Assembly (NCBI GenBank): GCA_902728285.1
Contig: CACVBU010001117.1
Coordinates: forward strand, 744,001 to 808,000
DNA: 64,000 nt
From: Clytia hemisphaerica
Lineage: Eukaryota > Cnidaria > Hydrozoa > Leptothecata > Clytiidae
Reading direction: 5' to 3'
The translations under genes and the position numbers were made by a program. Below, piece after piece: positions 55,601 through 64,000 of this stretch. Each line of letters begins with the position of its first letter. Position 1 is the first letter of the stretch. The notes below the pieces were generated by a model. That model did not search any database. It was not told the origin of the DNA and worked only from the letters and a program-made list of their open reading frames with translations.

Positions 55601-58600
55601 CCTACGAACAGCCTCTAAGTTTTCCTTGAAGTTTAAATAGTGCTTTAGTACTTGATTTTAGCCAAAACTTTACCTGTTGAAGTGGGACACCTTCACACAT
55701 AGAGACAAAGTTGAAGTCTAGTTTCGTCTCATCGTGATTGTTCGATTTCTAGAAAAAATTGTAAATCAAATATAAAATTGGTTATTATCACCTAAAGGTG
55801 TTTCATTGAGAATAAAATCAAAAATCTAAACTTTTATACATTTTTAAAACACCAAATACAAACAATATTGACAAAAGAAAAAAATAAAATTATCTGAATA
55901 TTATGATACCTTGGTAAATTCGTAAAACAGTGGGTTTGCATTGATTGGTGAAAATAATAACAAAAGGAAACTCTGTGGTGGAGCTGACACTCTAAAATAG
56001 ATAGTTTAATTACAGAGATGTGTGTATACCAATGATACATGAAGCCAGCAGTTTTGGTCAATAAAAAGTGCTGTTTCTTTTAATGAAGTGATTCTCTCTG
56101 CAGTAGTCTCGAGCACTCCGATTGTGAAGAATTTACGAGAGACATGTGTTTATAAATATCTTTAGCAATTTTTTCCACTGCACTCTGTATTCCGTCAAAT
56201 ATCCTGTGGCGCTCTTTAAAGAAGTTTGAAAGGATAAAGTAGAGATCTAAAATATCAAACTATGATCATCCTCAGAAATTTTAAAATAAATGCTCTCTGG
56301 TGCTTAACAGAATATTATAGGAAATACATTTTTCAGAGTACAAAAATTATGATCTTGAAACCAAAATAGTTTTCATAATTTAATGTTTATCATAATAAAA
56401 TTCAAATACATATAAGTACCTTTCAGAGATTGCTTTATTATGAAAGAAACGCATACAGCAAGCCCATACTTCTGGACAATGTGCATCGTCAACTCCTGAT
56501 ATCCATCTATAAGAAAGGAAGAATATGAAAAGTAAGATAGTAAAAAAGATTTGGGGAACTCAAAATTAAAATAGCAAATGCTTCTTGAAAGCAGTGTTGC
56601 AATTGATTATTGTGCATCTCGATGCAAATCATAATAAAAACTTTGGAATAGTTGGTCATTTGCTCCAAAACCTTTTTACTGGCAGGATGGAAGTTACTTT
56701 AATTCAACTTCGTGTTTGTATAATCATTTGTATCACTGGAGATATTTCCATCGACAGACAGAAATACTGTATCAAAAATGTCTATTTATGAGAGAAGGAA
56801 CTTAGCTTAGTTTTCTTTGGAGGATTGTCATCTGGACTCGAGCTCAGAGTTGAAATGAATTAAATCAACACATGATGCTGTTGATGGCGAAAGGTTACTT
56901 ACACACCAATTAATGGAAGTGTTGTTGCTTTAGGATCAGATTCTAAAACCAATAGTAATTTCCTTGTCTGGTCCATTGTCATGAATCTGGAATTGAATAG
57001 TACAACATTAAACAATAATGAACAATTTGGAATGTCAAATAAAAGGGGTCATGAGTGAAGTTGTTTTGATTTTTCTATATTAATTGTTTTTTTAATTTAA
57101 GTATTGAAGTAGCACCAACAATAGATACATCATAAAAATATATAATTTTTTTATAGAGTGGTGAGAGAGAATGATTAAAAGAATGGTACTCTTTTTAAGA
57201 TGAAAAATGTCGAGCGATAGCTTGATAACTAAATTCAATTTCTGATCTTATTAAAACACAAAACTTTGAAAGGTGAAACCATGGATGAAACATACCCAGT
57301 TTTGATTTGAGAGTTATCATTTGATAGGCTCAGACTTTCTTCAAGATTGCGAGCTAATGCTGTTGGTATTATTGGAATCTGATTGATTGGAGTGAGTTCA
57401 ATTTGCATTGAAATGGTAATCCCACAAGCTAATAAAGAATAAAGAACTTTTTAAAAGAGTCTTTTAATCTTACAATTAAGAATGTTAAAACCAATTATAA
57501 AATGCTTTTATAAACTATAACAGGTTGCAAAACAGAAATTTAGATTTTAAATTAGATGAAAAGAACAATCCATCAAAATGGTTTTAGAATAGATCAGGGT
57601 TTACCAATATCCCCCCCCCCAGGCCAACCCTCCCTGTCAATTGCGTGACGAAAAAAGTCATGGGCTGTTGGAAAAAAATCTTTTTTGGTCATTTTTATGA
57701 TCATTATTTTGTATGAAAGAAAATAAAAAAGAATAAATAATTAATCACTTTAATTAGACTTTCTTACCAGATATATAAGCAAGAACCTGTTCTCCGGATG
57801 TGGTGAAGGAGCATTTGATCTTAATACTCAATAGCTGGTTTAGATTACAAGTGTTTTTATGTGAAAGACAGTCACTCAAAATCTGAAAAGTAAAGAAAAA
57901 AATGTAAATGTAATAGTAACAAGCAACATGCTGAATGGACCTACCTGATGATGAAAGTTAGATAGCAATGCGAGAAGAAAAATGAAAAAAATCAGTCAGT
58001 CAATAGTTCCGGCTTCAAAAATCAATTTTATTGAAAATTAAAACATGCTTGATGGTGGGCATTGCTATTAATAATGTTTTTGAATGAAAAAACAACCAAT
58101 TATAGGAAAAAAGTCCAATGAAAATCCAGAAAACGGCGATTTCCGGCATTTTCGGCCGGAAAAATTTTTTTCTCAAAAATCGGACTCGGCCATGTTTTGA
58201 GCATTGTTAATACGCATTTTTGAGCAAAAAATCAGAAAAAACTGATGATAAAATCTTGAGAAAATGCCAAAAAAACAGTTTTTACGGCATATTTCCGGCA
58301 TTTTCGGTCGGAAAAAAATGTTTTTCGAAAATAGAGCTCCGTCACTTTTTAGGTATTGTCATTTTACATCGGTGTGCAAAATTTCATAAAAAATATAAAG
58401 TACAGCTCGAGCAATTCAAGAAATACTGTCTTTCCGGCGAAAATAGGTTGTTCCGGCGATCTTTAAATAGTTCCGGCTTCAAAAATCAATTTTAATGAAA
58501 GTTTGAACCTGTTTGATGGTAGGCATTGCTATTAATAATGTTTTTGAATGAAAAAAACAACCAATTATAAGGAAAAGGCCCAATGAAAATCCAGAAAAAC

Positions 58601-61600
58601 GGCGATTTCCTGCATATTTCCGGCATTTTTGGCTGAAAAATTTTTTTCTCAAAAATCGGACTCGGCCATGTTTTGGGCATTGTTACTACGCATCTTTGAG
58701 CAAAAATCAGAAAAAACTAATGATAAAATCTCGACAAAATGCCAAAAAACCAGTTTTTCCAGGAATTTTTTTTTTTTTAAAAATCGGGCTCTATCACATT
58801 TTGGGCATTGCCATTTTGCATCATTGTGCCAAACATCAGAAAAAACTAATGAGCCAATCCTGAGAAAAGCTGGTAACAGACGGACGATCGGACGGACAAA
58901 CGGACATCGGTTAATTTATAGGACCTCCGAGGTAGGTCCAAAAAGTGAAGTCTTGTTATTCTTCAAAGATTAAAGAAAAAATTCAGCCACAGTCAAACTA
59001 CTTACATGAAATGCTTTCAGAAAGTCAACGGTTGTGTACGTCTCCGTACTTTTGTGATCAATGTAGGCCATGCCGTGTTGCAGCTAAAATAATTAAAAAT
59101 GAAAGGCATAAAATTGAAAATAACTTTATCTTTAGTTAACTTTATGGTCTACGCAAGGGGTAGAAAAGAAAATTTCTGTTTAGAAATTACAAAATAGCTT
59201 ACTGTTACAGGCACACATAAGTCTCCTGGCAAAATAGCTGTTGGAATCTTGGAAACTTCTGTGTTCACTGAAGAGTAAAAAGAAACAGATAAAATAGTGA
59301 TGATAAGAAAGAACATGCATCTCCCAACTATATATTCCCTATATTCTTTGTTACAAAGGGTAAGTTAACCTCTGAATTAAGGTGTAGCTTGAAAAATCAA
59401 CTCATCAAAGAATTCCAAATAGAAAGAAGAATAAATAGCTCGTTTTTTGCCATAACAGCAGCAATGCTGAATAAAATGGATACAATTTTTTTTTTGAATA
59501 ATTGTTGCCTATTAGTTTTTATAAGGAAGTGAAATTAAAAGTAACCTTTATTTTGACTCTCTCTACCAGGATCAAAGCGATCAATCTGTATCTCTAGATG
59601 ATTGTTATCTAAAGAAAAGACCAAGTCATAAAAATGTCATCTTGAACCATTATTTTCACTCTTGTGTTTTTAATAGATTTTTTCTTAAGTCTTCATAGAT
59701 TGACACAATATAGAGACAAATCTTCCTGAATTGATTAGACCTCTCAGTTTTGTTGTATGTTTGTCAAACCATAGCCAGATAAATTATTATCCTGTTTTAT
59801 CATTACTATTAATTCATTATAGGATTCCACTAATGTATTTCCAAATCGAACACAGAAAATTTAATCAAAATGCTTAGTGGAATGGTTGAGCCAGGTTGAG
59901 CCAGTAATATGCAATAAAATCAAACCTTGTTCAAAGTCAATTTGCCCAGCAAGAAATCCTTGAAACATGTCACCGCTATGAACACAAAGCTGATTGTAAG
60001 CAAGTTCCAGTGTTTTTATGTTAATCACAAGTTCAAGTTTGCTACATAAAAAGGGGAAAACAAGATATTACTCATTACTACTTTCAAATAATGCCATTAA
60101 TATCCTCTAGAAAGTACTGAAGGATGCAAAAACTCAAGAAAATCCAAATAAAGTTGGGAAAGTTTCTTTGGCTTCAAACCAGTAAAAAAATAGCATTTTT
60201 ATTTCTACCCATAGCTAACTGTTCAAAGAGGGTTTGGGAACATATCAAAGATGAAAGTAAACAAAAAATTTACTTTGGCTCTTTTGAGAATCCAAGCATA
60301 GACTTTTCACCAAAGGCTTTACGGTTCCTAAAATAATGAATTTCATTTTTTTAAAGTAAAGATACAGAGGCGAAGTAAAATCGGCTGCAGTCAATTGATC
60401 TTGAAAATCCTACTTTTAAGCACCATATAATAAGTCTTTTAAAGAGATTCCTAAATCAGAATTTAAAAGAAACATCCATCCAAATTTAATCTCATAAGGG
60501 ATCATCCATTCTGCGCATAACACGCTCTGATCCAAAGGGATATTGTGAATGTGACAGTCAAAACTGAGTTGCTTTTTGCTCAAAAACAAAAGCAAAAGTG
60601 ACTGGGTTCTAGTTTTTATGTTTATGATTGGCGCTTGATTTTGGTGCCATTGTTTTGCTCTAGCCAATCAGCGAAATTATGCCCAACTTATAAAGCCATG
60701 GTAAAATAGGATACTCACACCATGGCCTTAAACATCAAGTTAAATCTTACCATAAAACACTTTGCATATTTGGGAAGTTTGATTGGGTCTTTAGTCTACA
60801 AATGCAAGGTGAAATACTTGTAGATGGTCTCAAAGTTGACCATTTTTGAAGGTGGCTGTACAGGTTATTTCAAAACATATAAATTATTTAAAATAATTTA
60901 CAAAGGACAACGTCAGTTTAAAATAAAAACAATGAAAAACATTGTCCCGTCCGCAACAGTCATTTTTTGAGGACCCATAACTCAACTTTGGCAAATGCAA
61001 TTTCTAAGAACATTTTTGTAAACTTTACTAAATAGCCTTCCTTAAATTGTTTTAGAATTTTTTTGTTACAGCCCCAATCTTGAGAAATATGTTGCGGACG
61101 GGACACTTTGTTGCGGACAGGACAAAAGGTTTTTCACTCATAGCTAGTACATGTTAAGTCAAGAAAAATGATACTGCTGCAAAAAGCATGTAGTTCCGTT
61201 GCGGATGGGACAAATTATTGGACAGCATTAGTTTTTACCAGTTAAAAAATTCAGAATAGATTATTTAAAGGCAATAAATGTCTTTAACGGAAGAAACCAT
61301 TTGGTATGTCATAACAAAACAAAGATGGGGGTCCTCTAGTTCCCAGATCTTGACTTGTAAGGATAAATGGAGCTTTTGTTGCGGACGGGACATTGTATGA
61401 TTTTTCTGCAATTCACCCACCAATGAATAGATTCGTTATACAACTGGCTAGCAGTTATATTATGAATTTTATCTTTTTTTTAGTTTGAATAACGAAATGC
61501 ATTTTGTAAAGGGGCAGCTATAAGATGGAGCATTGAGTCAAAATATAAAAGGTTGAAAAATGAAAAAAATGTTACTCAGCGTAAAGGCTCAATCAATAAC

Positions 61601-62174
61601 TAGTAAGTAAGTCTGCGAACAAAGTTGGAGGCAACCCAAACTATACAATCAGTAAGAAAGTATAAGTTGAGAAAAATAGGGAGAAGGTAAGGAGGGATAG
61701 CAATAGACAGCATGAGAAATCAAAAAAATCACGGAGTTGTGCGCGTTGTAGAATTCTCACAATCCTCCACTCTATTTGTCGAAGGGTAGCCCATACCCAA
61801 GGGTCCCAAGAAACCAAAAAACTTTAAAAAATCTCAAAGGAAATGGGTTGAAAATTTTAGTGAAAGATTAGCACTGCAACAACTTCTAAAAGCGCTTATT
61901 TTACAGGTGGAGCCATAATGAATTTAGTGTCAAGAGCAAACAATCTTGAGGAAAGACAAGAATTTGGCGTCAGAGACTTTATTGTCCTGTTGTAAGCTTA
62001 CTTACCTAGAGAAATTACACAATAAGTTATCAATTTATAGATTTTCTTATTCTTTTTAAAAAACTTACACTGAAGTGTCTTTCTCTGAAAATTCATATGC
62101 ATGATGGGGTACTTTTTCAACTTGAATTTTGAAAGGAACAGGGTTATTTGATCCTAACATATCAATTTCTGGAT
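46135..62174 (-). CDS. STIL: STIL centriolar assembly protein (21 exons seen, 5' end missing)
   Basis: STIL (Ana2/SAS-5 family) recruits SAS-6, binds PLK4 and CPAP and starts procentriole formation. Twenty-one minus-strand exons join in phase with GT-AG introns to give about 1297 codons, against about 1288 aa in human STIL. Evidence in order (numbering from the first visible codon): N-terminal domain with IDRFDPGRE (about 80), [20 protein letters not shown] (about 200), [20 protein letters not shown] (about 230) and [17 protein letters not shown] (about 260); a low-complexity middle; a coiled coil (about 718-840, the PLK4-binding region in human); CPCC (about 912); the STAN motif with [16 protein letters not shown] (about 1215); a KEN box and the terminal LQSLPKLK. 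The first coding exon was not found and may lie beyond 62174 or outside the window. Confidence 0.9.
46989..47176 (-). CDS. STIL: STIL exon 20
   Basis: 188 nt, phase 0 to 2. Encodes [20 protein letters not shown] to MIPQDLLQ; the helical segment [14 protein letters not shown] may precede the STAN region. Confidence 0.82.
47352..47470 (-). CDS. STIL: STIL exon 19
   Basis: 119 nt. Encodes [20 protein letters not shown] to NKQFYQQMM; charged and helical. Confidence 0.8.
48194..48510 (-). CDS. STIL: STIL exon 18
   Basis: 317 nt. Disordered Pro/Ser/Thr-rich segment, including [15 protein letters not shown] and [12 protein letters not shown], which resembles the VDIPSFEE region of vertebrate STIL, and ends [15 protein letters not shown]. 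Confidence 0.82.
48933..49122 (-). CDS. STIL: STIL exon 17: CPCC cluster
   Basis: 190 nt. Ends [13 protein letters not shown], comparable with the CRCC-x-HHGH cluster of vertebrate STIL, a possible metal-binding or redox motif. Order relative to the coiled coil differs from human. Confidence 0.8.
49473..49623 (-). CDS. STIL: STIL exon 16
   Basis: 151 nt. End of the coiled coil ([20 protein letters not shown]), then a Pro/Ser linker. Two polar low-complexity runs (Gln, Glu). Confidence 0.82.
49990..51915. mobile_element. TA-flanked foldback element, CCGGGTGCACC family, copy 2
   Basis: Ends CCGGGTGCACCAAAAAAA and the complement, TA on both sides (49988-49989, 51916-51917). Blocks at about 50278-50390 and 50515-50610 match copy 1 (8200-8300 and 6660-6780) in reverse orientation. 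A direct repeat of about 140 bp (GTGCTGTCCTGCTTTAAGAC..) occurs at about 50850 and 51210. Lies in the STIL intron between exons 15 and 16. Confidence 0.8.
52362..52547 (-). CDS. STIL: STIL exon 15: coiled coil
   Basis: 186 nt, phase 0. Encodes [20 protein letters not shown] to [15 protein letters not shown]; continuous heptad-compatible helix joining the end of exon 14 to exon 16. Confidence 0.87.
52795..52935. repeat. TACTTTAATCGGATTAAA..CGCG micro-foldback
   Basis: Left TACTTTAATCGGATTAAATT then ACGCG; right TTTCGCGAAAAT, AATCGCGAAATTTAATCCCG then CGAAAGTTAATCCGATTAAA. Member of the TACYTTAA group with CGCG-rich arms. In the STIL intron between exons 14 and 15. Confidence 0.65.
53366..54379 (-). 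CDS. STIL: STIL exon 14: long disordered region and start of coiled coil
   Basis: 1014 nt, phase 0 at both ends. Starts [20 protein letters not shown]. Mostly disordered, with basic patches ([18 protein letters not shown]) and an acidic patch. Ends [20 protein letters not shown], equivalent to the PLK4-binding coiled coil of human STIL (LTEQDRQLRLLQAQIQ). No ATG is needed at its 5' end because the frame continues across the acceptor. Confidence 0.88.
54696..54801 (-). CDS. STIL: STIL exon 13
   Basis: 106 nt. Encodes [20 protein letters not shown] to PISPHPQAT, a Pro/Ser-rich region comparable to the PIPSPHP stretch of vertebrate STIL, part of the CPAP-binding area. Confidence 0.82.
54916..55025 (-). 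CDS. STIL: STIL exon 12
   Basis: 110 nt. Encodes [20 protein letters not shown] to ARYHGKE; acidic stretch after the N-terminal domain. Acceptor TTCAAG, donor GTATGT. Confidence 0.85.
55269..55619. repeat. MITE with GGTTGTTCATATGGAGG ends
   Basis: The left end GGGGTTGTTCATATGGAGGT pairs with the right end CCTCCCTACGAACAGCCTCT (imperfect). Further inverted blocks around TTCATATGAGA and GGCTGGCCCG lie inside. The 101-codon open frame within is a shadow. In the STIL intron between exons 11 and 12. Confidence 0.65.
55674..55748 (-). CDS. STIL: STIL exon 11
   Basis: 75 nt. Encodes [20 protein letters not shown] then [13 protein letters not shown] matches the IPDFRFQLL strand at the end of the N-terminal domain. 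Confidence 0.87.
55910..55991 (-). CDS. STIL: STIL exon 10
   Basis: 82 nt. Encodes [20 protein letters not shown] to LFYEFTK; same pattern as the GNFIIVLYS..PEFYE segment of vertebrate STIL. Confidence 0.87.
56420..56506 (-). CDS. STIL: STIL exon 9
   Basis: 87 nt. Encodes [20 protein letters not shown] then FHNKAISER; strongly conserved against WLSG..SPQVWACCLRY of vertebrates. Confidence 0.92.
56903..56986 (-). CDS. STIL: STIL exon 8
   Basis: 84 nt. Encodes [20 protein letters not shown] then TTLPLIGV; near-identical in pattern to vertebrate LTMDETRKLLLLLESDP. Confidence 0.92.
57296..57428 (-). CDS. STIL: STIL exon 7
   Basis: 133 nt. Contains [11 protein letters not shown], identical to vertebrate STIL, and ends SQIKTG. 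Confidence 0.92.
57768..57882 (-). CDS. STIL: STIL exon 6
   Basis: 115 nt. Encodes [20 protein letters not shown] then [18 protein letters not shown], aligning with [20 protein letters not shown]. Confidence 0.87.
57920..58939 (-). mobile_element. GGACC-family element, copy in a STIL intron
   Basis: Minus-strand copy. The minus-strand right end AGCATGTTGCTTGTTA precedes 57937; the element carries two copies of the TTCCGGCTTCAAAAATCAAT block (58008 and 58471), so part is internally duplicated. It ends with the GGACCTCCGAGGTAGGTCC hairpin and a (GGAC)n-type tract near 58880. In the intron between exons 5 and 6. Confidence 0.8.
59006..59083 (-). CDS. STIL: STIL exon 5
   Basis: 78 nt, phase 0. 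Encodes [20 protein letters not shown] then FLKAFH, matching the VHSVDDFSSALKAL strand-helix of vertebrates. Confidence 0.87.
59203..59267 (-). CDS. STIL: STIL exon 4
   Basis: 65 nt. Encodes [20 protein letters not shown] then T, matching EITPTASLPGDFLIP. Confidence 0.87.
59546..59608 (-). CDS. STIL: STIL exon 3
   Basis: 63 nt. Encodes [28 protein letters not shown] is identical to vertebrate STIL. Confidence 0.92.
59926..60041 (-). CDS. STIL: STIL exon 2
   Basis: 116 nt. Encodes [20 protein letters not shown] through [11 protein letters not shown], matching PKLVVTEKTIRLAYRH..FLLGSL of vertebrates. Confidence 0.88.
60949..61398. repeat. Foldback element with TTGTCCCGTCCGCAACA ends
   Basis: ATTGTCCCGTCCGCAACA at the left and TGTTGCGGACGGGACATT at the right. 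Three more GTTGCGGAYRGGACA copies lie inside (near 61090, 61110, 61198). Lies in the STIL intron between exons 1 and 2. Confidence 0.7.
62069..62174 (-). CDS. STIL: STIL exon 1 of those seen (tentative)
   Basis: 106 nt with canonical acceptor (ATCTAG) and donor (GTAAGT), open in only one frame, and in the phase needed by exon 2. Encodes [20 protein letters not shown] to [13 protein letters not shown]. The sequence is not clearly conserved, so assignment rests on phase and position. Begins with two bases of a split codon, so at least one more upstream exon exists. Confidence 0.6.
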
Positions 62175-63220
62175 CTAGATAAAAATAAAACATTTAATGC
62201 AAGATCTGCAAGTAAGAGGTGACATTTATACTCATCTAAACTCATCTGATCAGCTAAAAACATGTACATAATCACAAATGTTTTGATATTGATTTTTTTG
62301 AGCCTATCAAATGTCTGGAATCAGCTGGAATGGTTGGAAATTTGTATTCTTAGATGGGGTTACAAAACACACAAAATACATCTCAACCATTCATAATACT
62401 GAAATGAAATCCTAGTACTATCCTTCAATAACCCTTTAACAACTACATCTATCTGTTTGTCCGTGCCCAAAATACCACAGCTTTTTTAACTGACTGTTCT
62501 TAAAATACCATGACTTTTTCATGCGCCATTCCAAAAAGACTGAAGACGGACCATCATGTCATATTCTTGTTTGAGGGTTGGCGACTGAATGATGACATAT
62601 ATCATCAGAAATTTGATAGGGGGTTTCCCTACCATAACTGAAAAATTAAACCACTTGTTAGTTAATTACACTAGTAAATCAAGTTTTCAGTAAAAAAAAA
62701 ACAACAGTCATCTACCAGTCATCAATGACCAGCCAGGTCATTCATTTCAGTTAATGGAAGTACCTCAATTTTAAGCATGTTCAAAGTTCACAATAACGAC
62801 TTTCTAACTTTTTAACGAGCGAGAAAAAGTCATAAAACTAAAAGTCAGCGCTCCGTGGTTGTGTGACGTAGTTTACGAAATTGCTAAGATAAATGACATA
62901 CTTTTTAACAACTTTTTTCTACGTCATTTTTTTGAAGCCTCTTTGTAGGAGAATGTGTCTTTTTATAAGGAATTTGATAACACTTCATGGCAGATAAAAA
63001 AGACGATCAGAAAACAAAAGCTTCTTTGTTTTTCATTTTCGCATATTTATGAGGAAGAATTAAATTTTCAGGAGATGTTTTATTCAATATGAGGATTACC
63101 ATTCCCATAAAATTGCAATTCCCCATGGTTGCAAAATGGTGGCTATGGGTAATTCCTTTGTTCTTTTGCAATTTTCTTTTGTTCTATGTGACATAAAGAC
63201 GCTTCACAAATCGAAGTACT
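62175..63220. other. Gene-free stretch upstream of the visible STIL exons
   Basis: No recognisable STIL first exon. A block near 62705-62770 (AATGACCAGCCAGGTCATTC and GGAAGTACCT) shares words with the repeat at 63225-64000. Confidence 0.4.
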
Positions 63221-63224
63221 TCCA

Positions 63225-63845
63225 CTAACTGCATTTGAGGGCTATGCCGTATGTTAGCCTCCGCTGATGCAAGTTACCTGATCTCACGGTAGTACCTTTT
63301 ATATACCATAATTTGGTCCAATGTCGACATCCCTCTTCTAATTCCAACACCCTTCTTTTGAGATAGGAATAATATGAAGGACAGAATCACTGATGAAGAA
63401 AAAATTTTCTCTGATTGCTAAGAAAAAAAAATTAGTTTCAATCAGCGATTCTGACCTACCTCAAAGAAGGGTGTCTAAATGAGAAGAGAGATGTCGACAT
63501 TTAGACCAACTTACGATAGCGCTTTCTTATATTTTAATTATATACTAATTTTAAAGCATAATTTTAAAGTTTCATCTATTTTAGCCATTTTGTGTAGTGT
63601 TGAATTTAATTTCAGCTTGAAAAAGGAATATTTTAATTTTTATAAAAAGAACATTTCTTTTACTTCACCTAGCTTAAAACACCTAAATAAACTAAAACTA
63701 AAAACATTATATACATTAGTTTTTAAAAATGAATTTATACTATTGTCAAATAAAGTTAATGTGTTTTATTTCAATATAATACTACCGTGAGATCGGGTAA
63801 CTTGCATCAGTGGAGGCTAACATGCATAGCCCTCAAATGAAAGAC
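63225..63845. repeat. Foldback element with CATTTGAGGGCTATGC / GCATAGCCCTCAAATG arms
   Basis: The left arm 63231-63294 (GCATTTGAGGGCTATGCCGT .. GATCTCACGGTAGTA) pairs with 63781-63844. A second inverted pair, GTCGACATCCCTCTTCT against AGAAGAGAGATGTCGAC, lies at about 63322-63500. The open frame starting at 63479 is a shadow. Confidence 0.7.
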
Positions 63846-63993
63846 TTGGCTGGTCATTAAAATACAAAGTTAAATCAAAACCAAAATGGTAGAGTAGAGC
63901 TGCGAATGGAGCTGCGTAGTTGTATTTTAATGACCAGACAGGTCATTCATTTGAGGGCTATGCATGTTTGCCTCCACTGATGCAAGTTACCCA
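63797..63993. repeat. GGGTAACTTGCATCAGTGGAGG MITE
   Basis: About 197 bp: GGGTAACTTGCATCAGTGGA at the left and TCCACTGATGCAAGTTACCC at the right, with long arms including GCATAGCCCTCAAATGA. The left arm doubles as the right arm of 63225-63845; AATGACCAG words pair at the centre. Confidence 0.8.
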
Positions 63994-64000
63994 ATCTCAA

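Noticed and set aside
60124..60336. Possible extra gene on the plus strand inside the STIL locus
   Set aside because: 70 codons, no motif, and it lies in a STIL intron on the opposite strand.
63479..63790. 103-codon open frame at the right edge
   Set aside because: AT-rich, low complexity (Asn, Lys, Phe), spans foldback arms; no domain.

Overview
This is a window of an AT-rich, intron-rich animal (invertebrate metazoan) nuclear genome. It has spliced genes with GT-AG introns, animal-specific gene families and very dense transposon debris. Nothing here is prokaryotic. The phylum cannot be fixed from the sequence alone; an early-branching or marine invertebrate such as a cnidarian or sponge would fit, but that is inference.

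Genes: three tandem plus-strand genes of the SLC46 / proton-coupled folate transporter-like MFS family lie at 12965-22875 (A), 24513-29271 (B) and 36925-43146 (C). All have five coding exons with the same intron positions and phases (exons 2, 3 and 4 are 252, 84 and 157 nt in A and B). A and B read as intact 477- and 464-aa transporters. C keeps all splice sites but carries a nonsense codon, a 1-nt frameshift, a probable 2-nt loss at the end of exon 4 and loss of MFS motif A residues, so it looks like a young unitary pseudogene. Convergent to them, on the minus strand from about 62174 down to 46135, is a 21-exon gene I identify as STIL, the centriole-duplication scaffold (Ana2/SAS-5 family). 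About 1297 codons are visible, close to full length, including the N-terminal domain, the coiled coil, a CPCC cluster, the STAN motif and a C-terminal KEN box. Its first coding exon was not found.

Mobile DNA: an apparently full-length Jockey-clade LINE (both ORFs open, ATGA overlap, about 23-bp target duplication) sits inside a small foldback element in intron 3 of SLC46-A. A Penelope-like remnant with a GIY-YIG tail lies in a 208-bp perfect inverted repeat at 4318-5040. Many short terminal-inverted-repeat elements fall into recurring groups: TA-flanked elements with ends like CCGGGTG..CC; (TTCG)n-bearing elements with GGACCTACC ends; elements with homopolymer G/C runs just inside their TIRs; and a diverse group with TACCTTAA..TTTTGGCGGGAA ends packed around SLC46-C. 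There is also a 156-bp tandem satellite (7 units), a Mutator-like element with a 9-bp target duplication, a hAT-like element with a 7-bp target duplication, a tRNA-derived SINE and two tRNA-like pseudogenes.

Region by region: 1-12.9 kb is gene-free repeat territory; 12.9-43.2 kb is the SLC46 cluster with elements nested in introns and spacers; 43.2-46.1 kb is a repeat-rich spacer; 46.1-62.2 kb is STIL; 62.2-64 kb is more inverted-repeat DNA.
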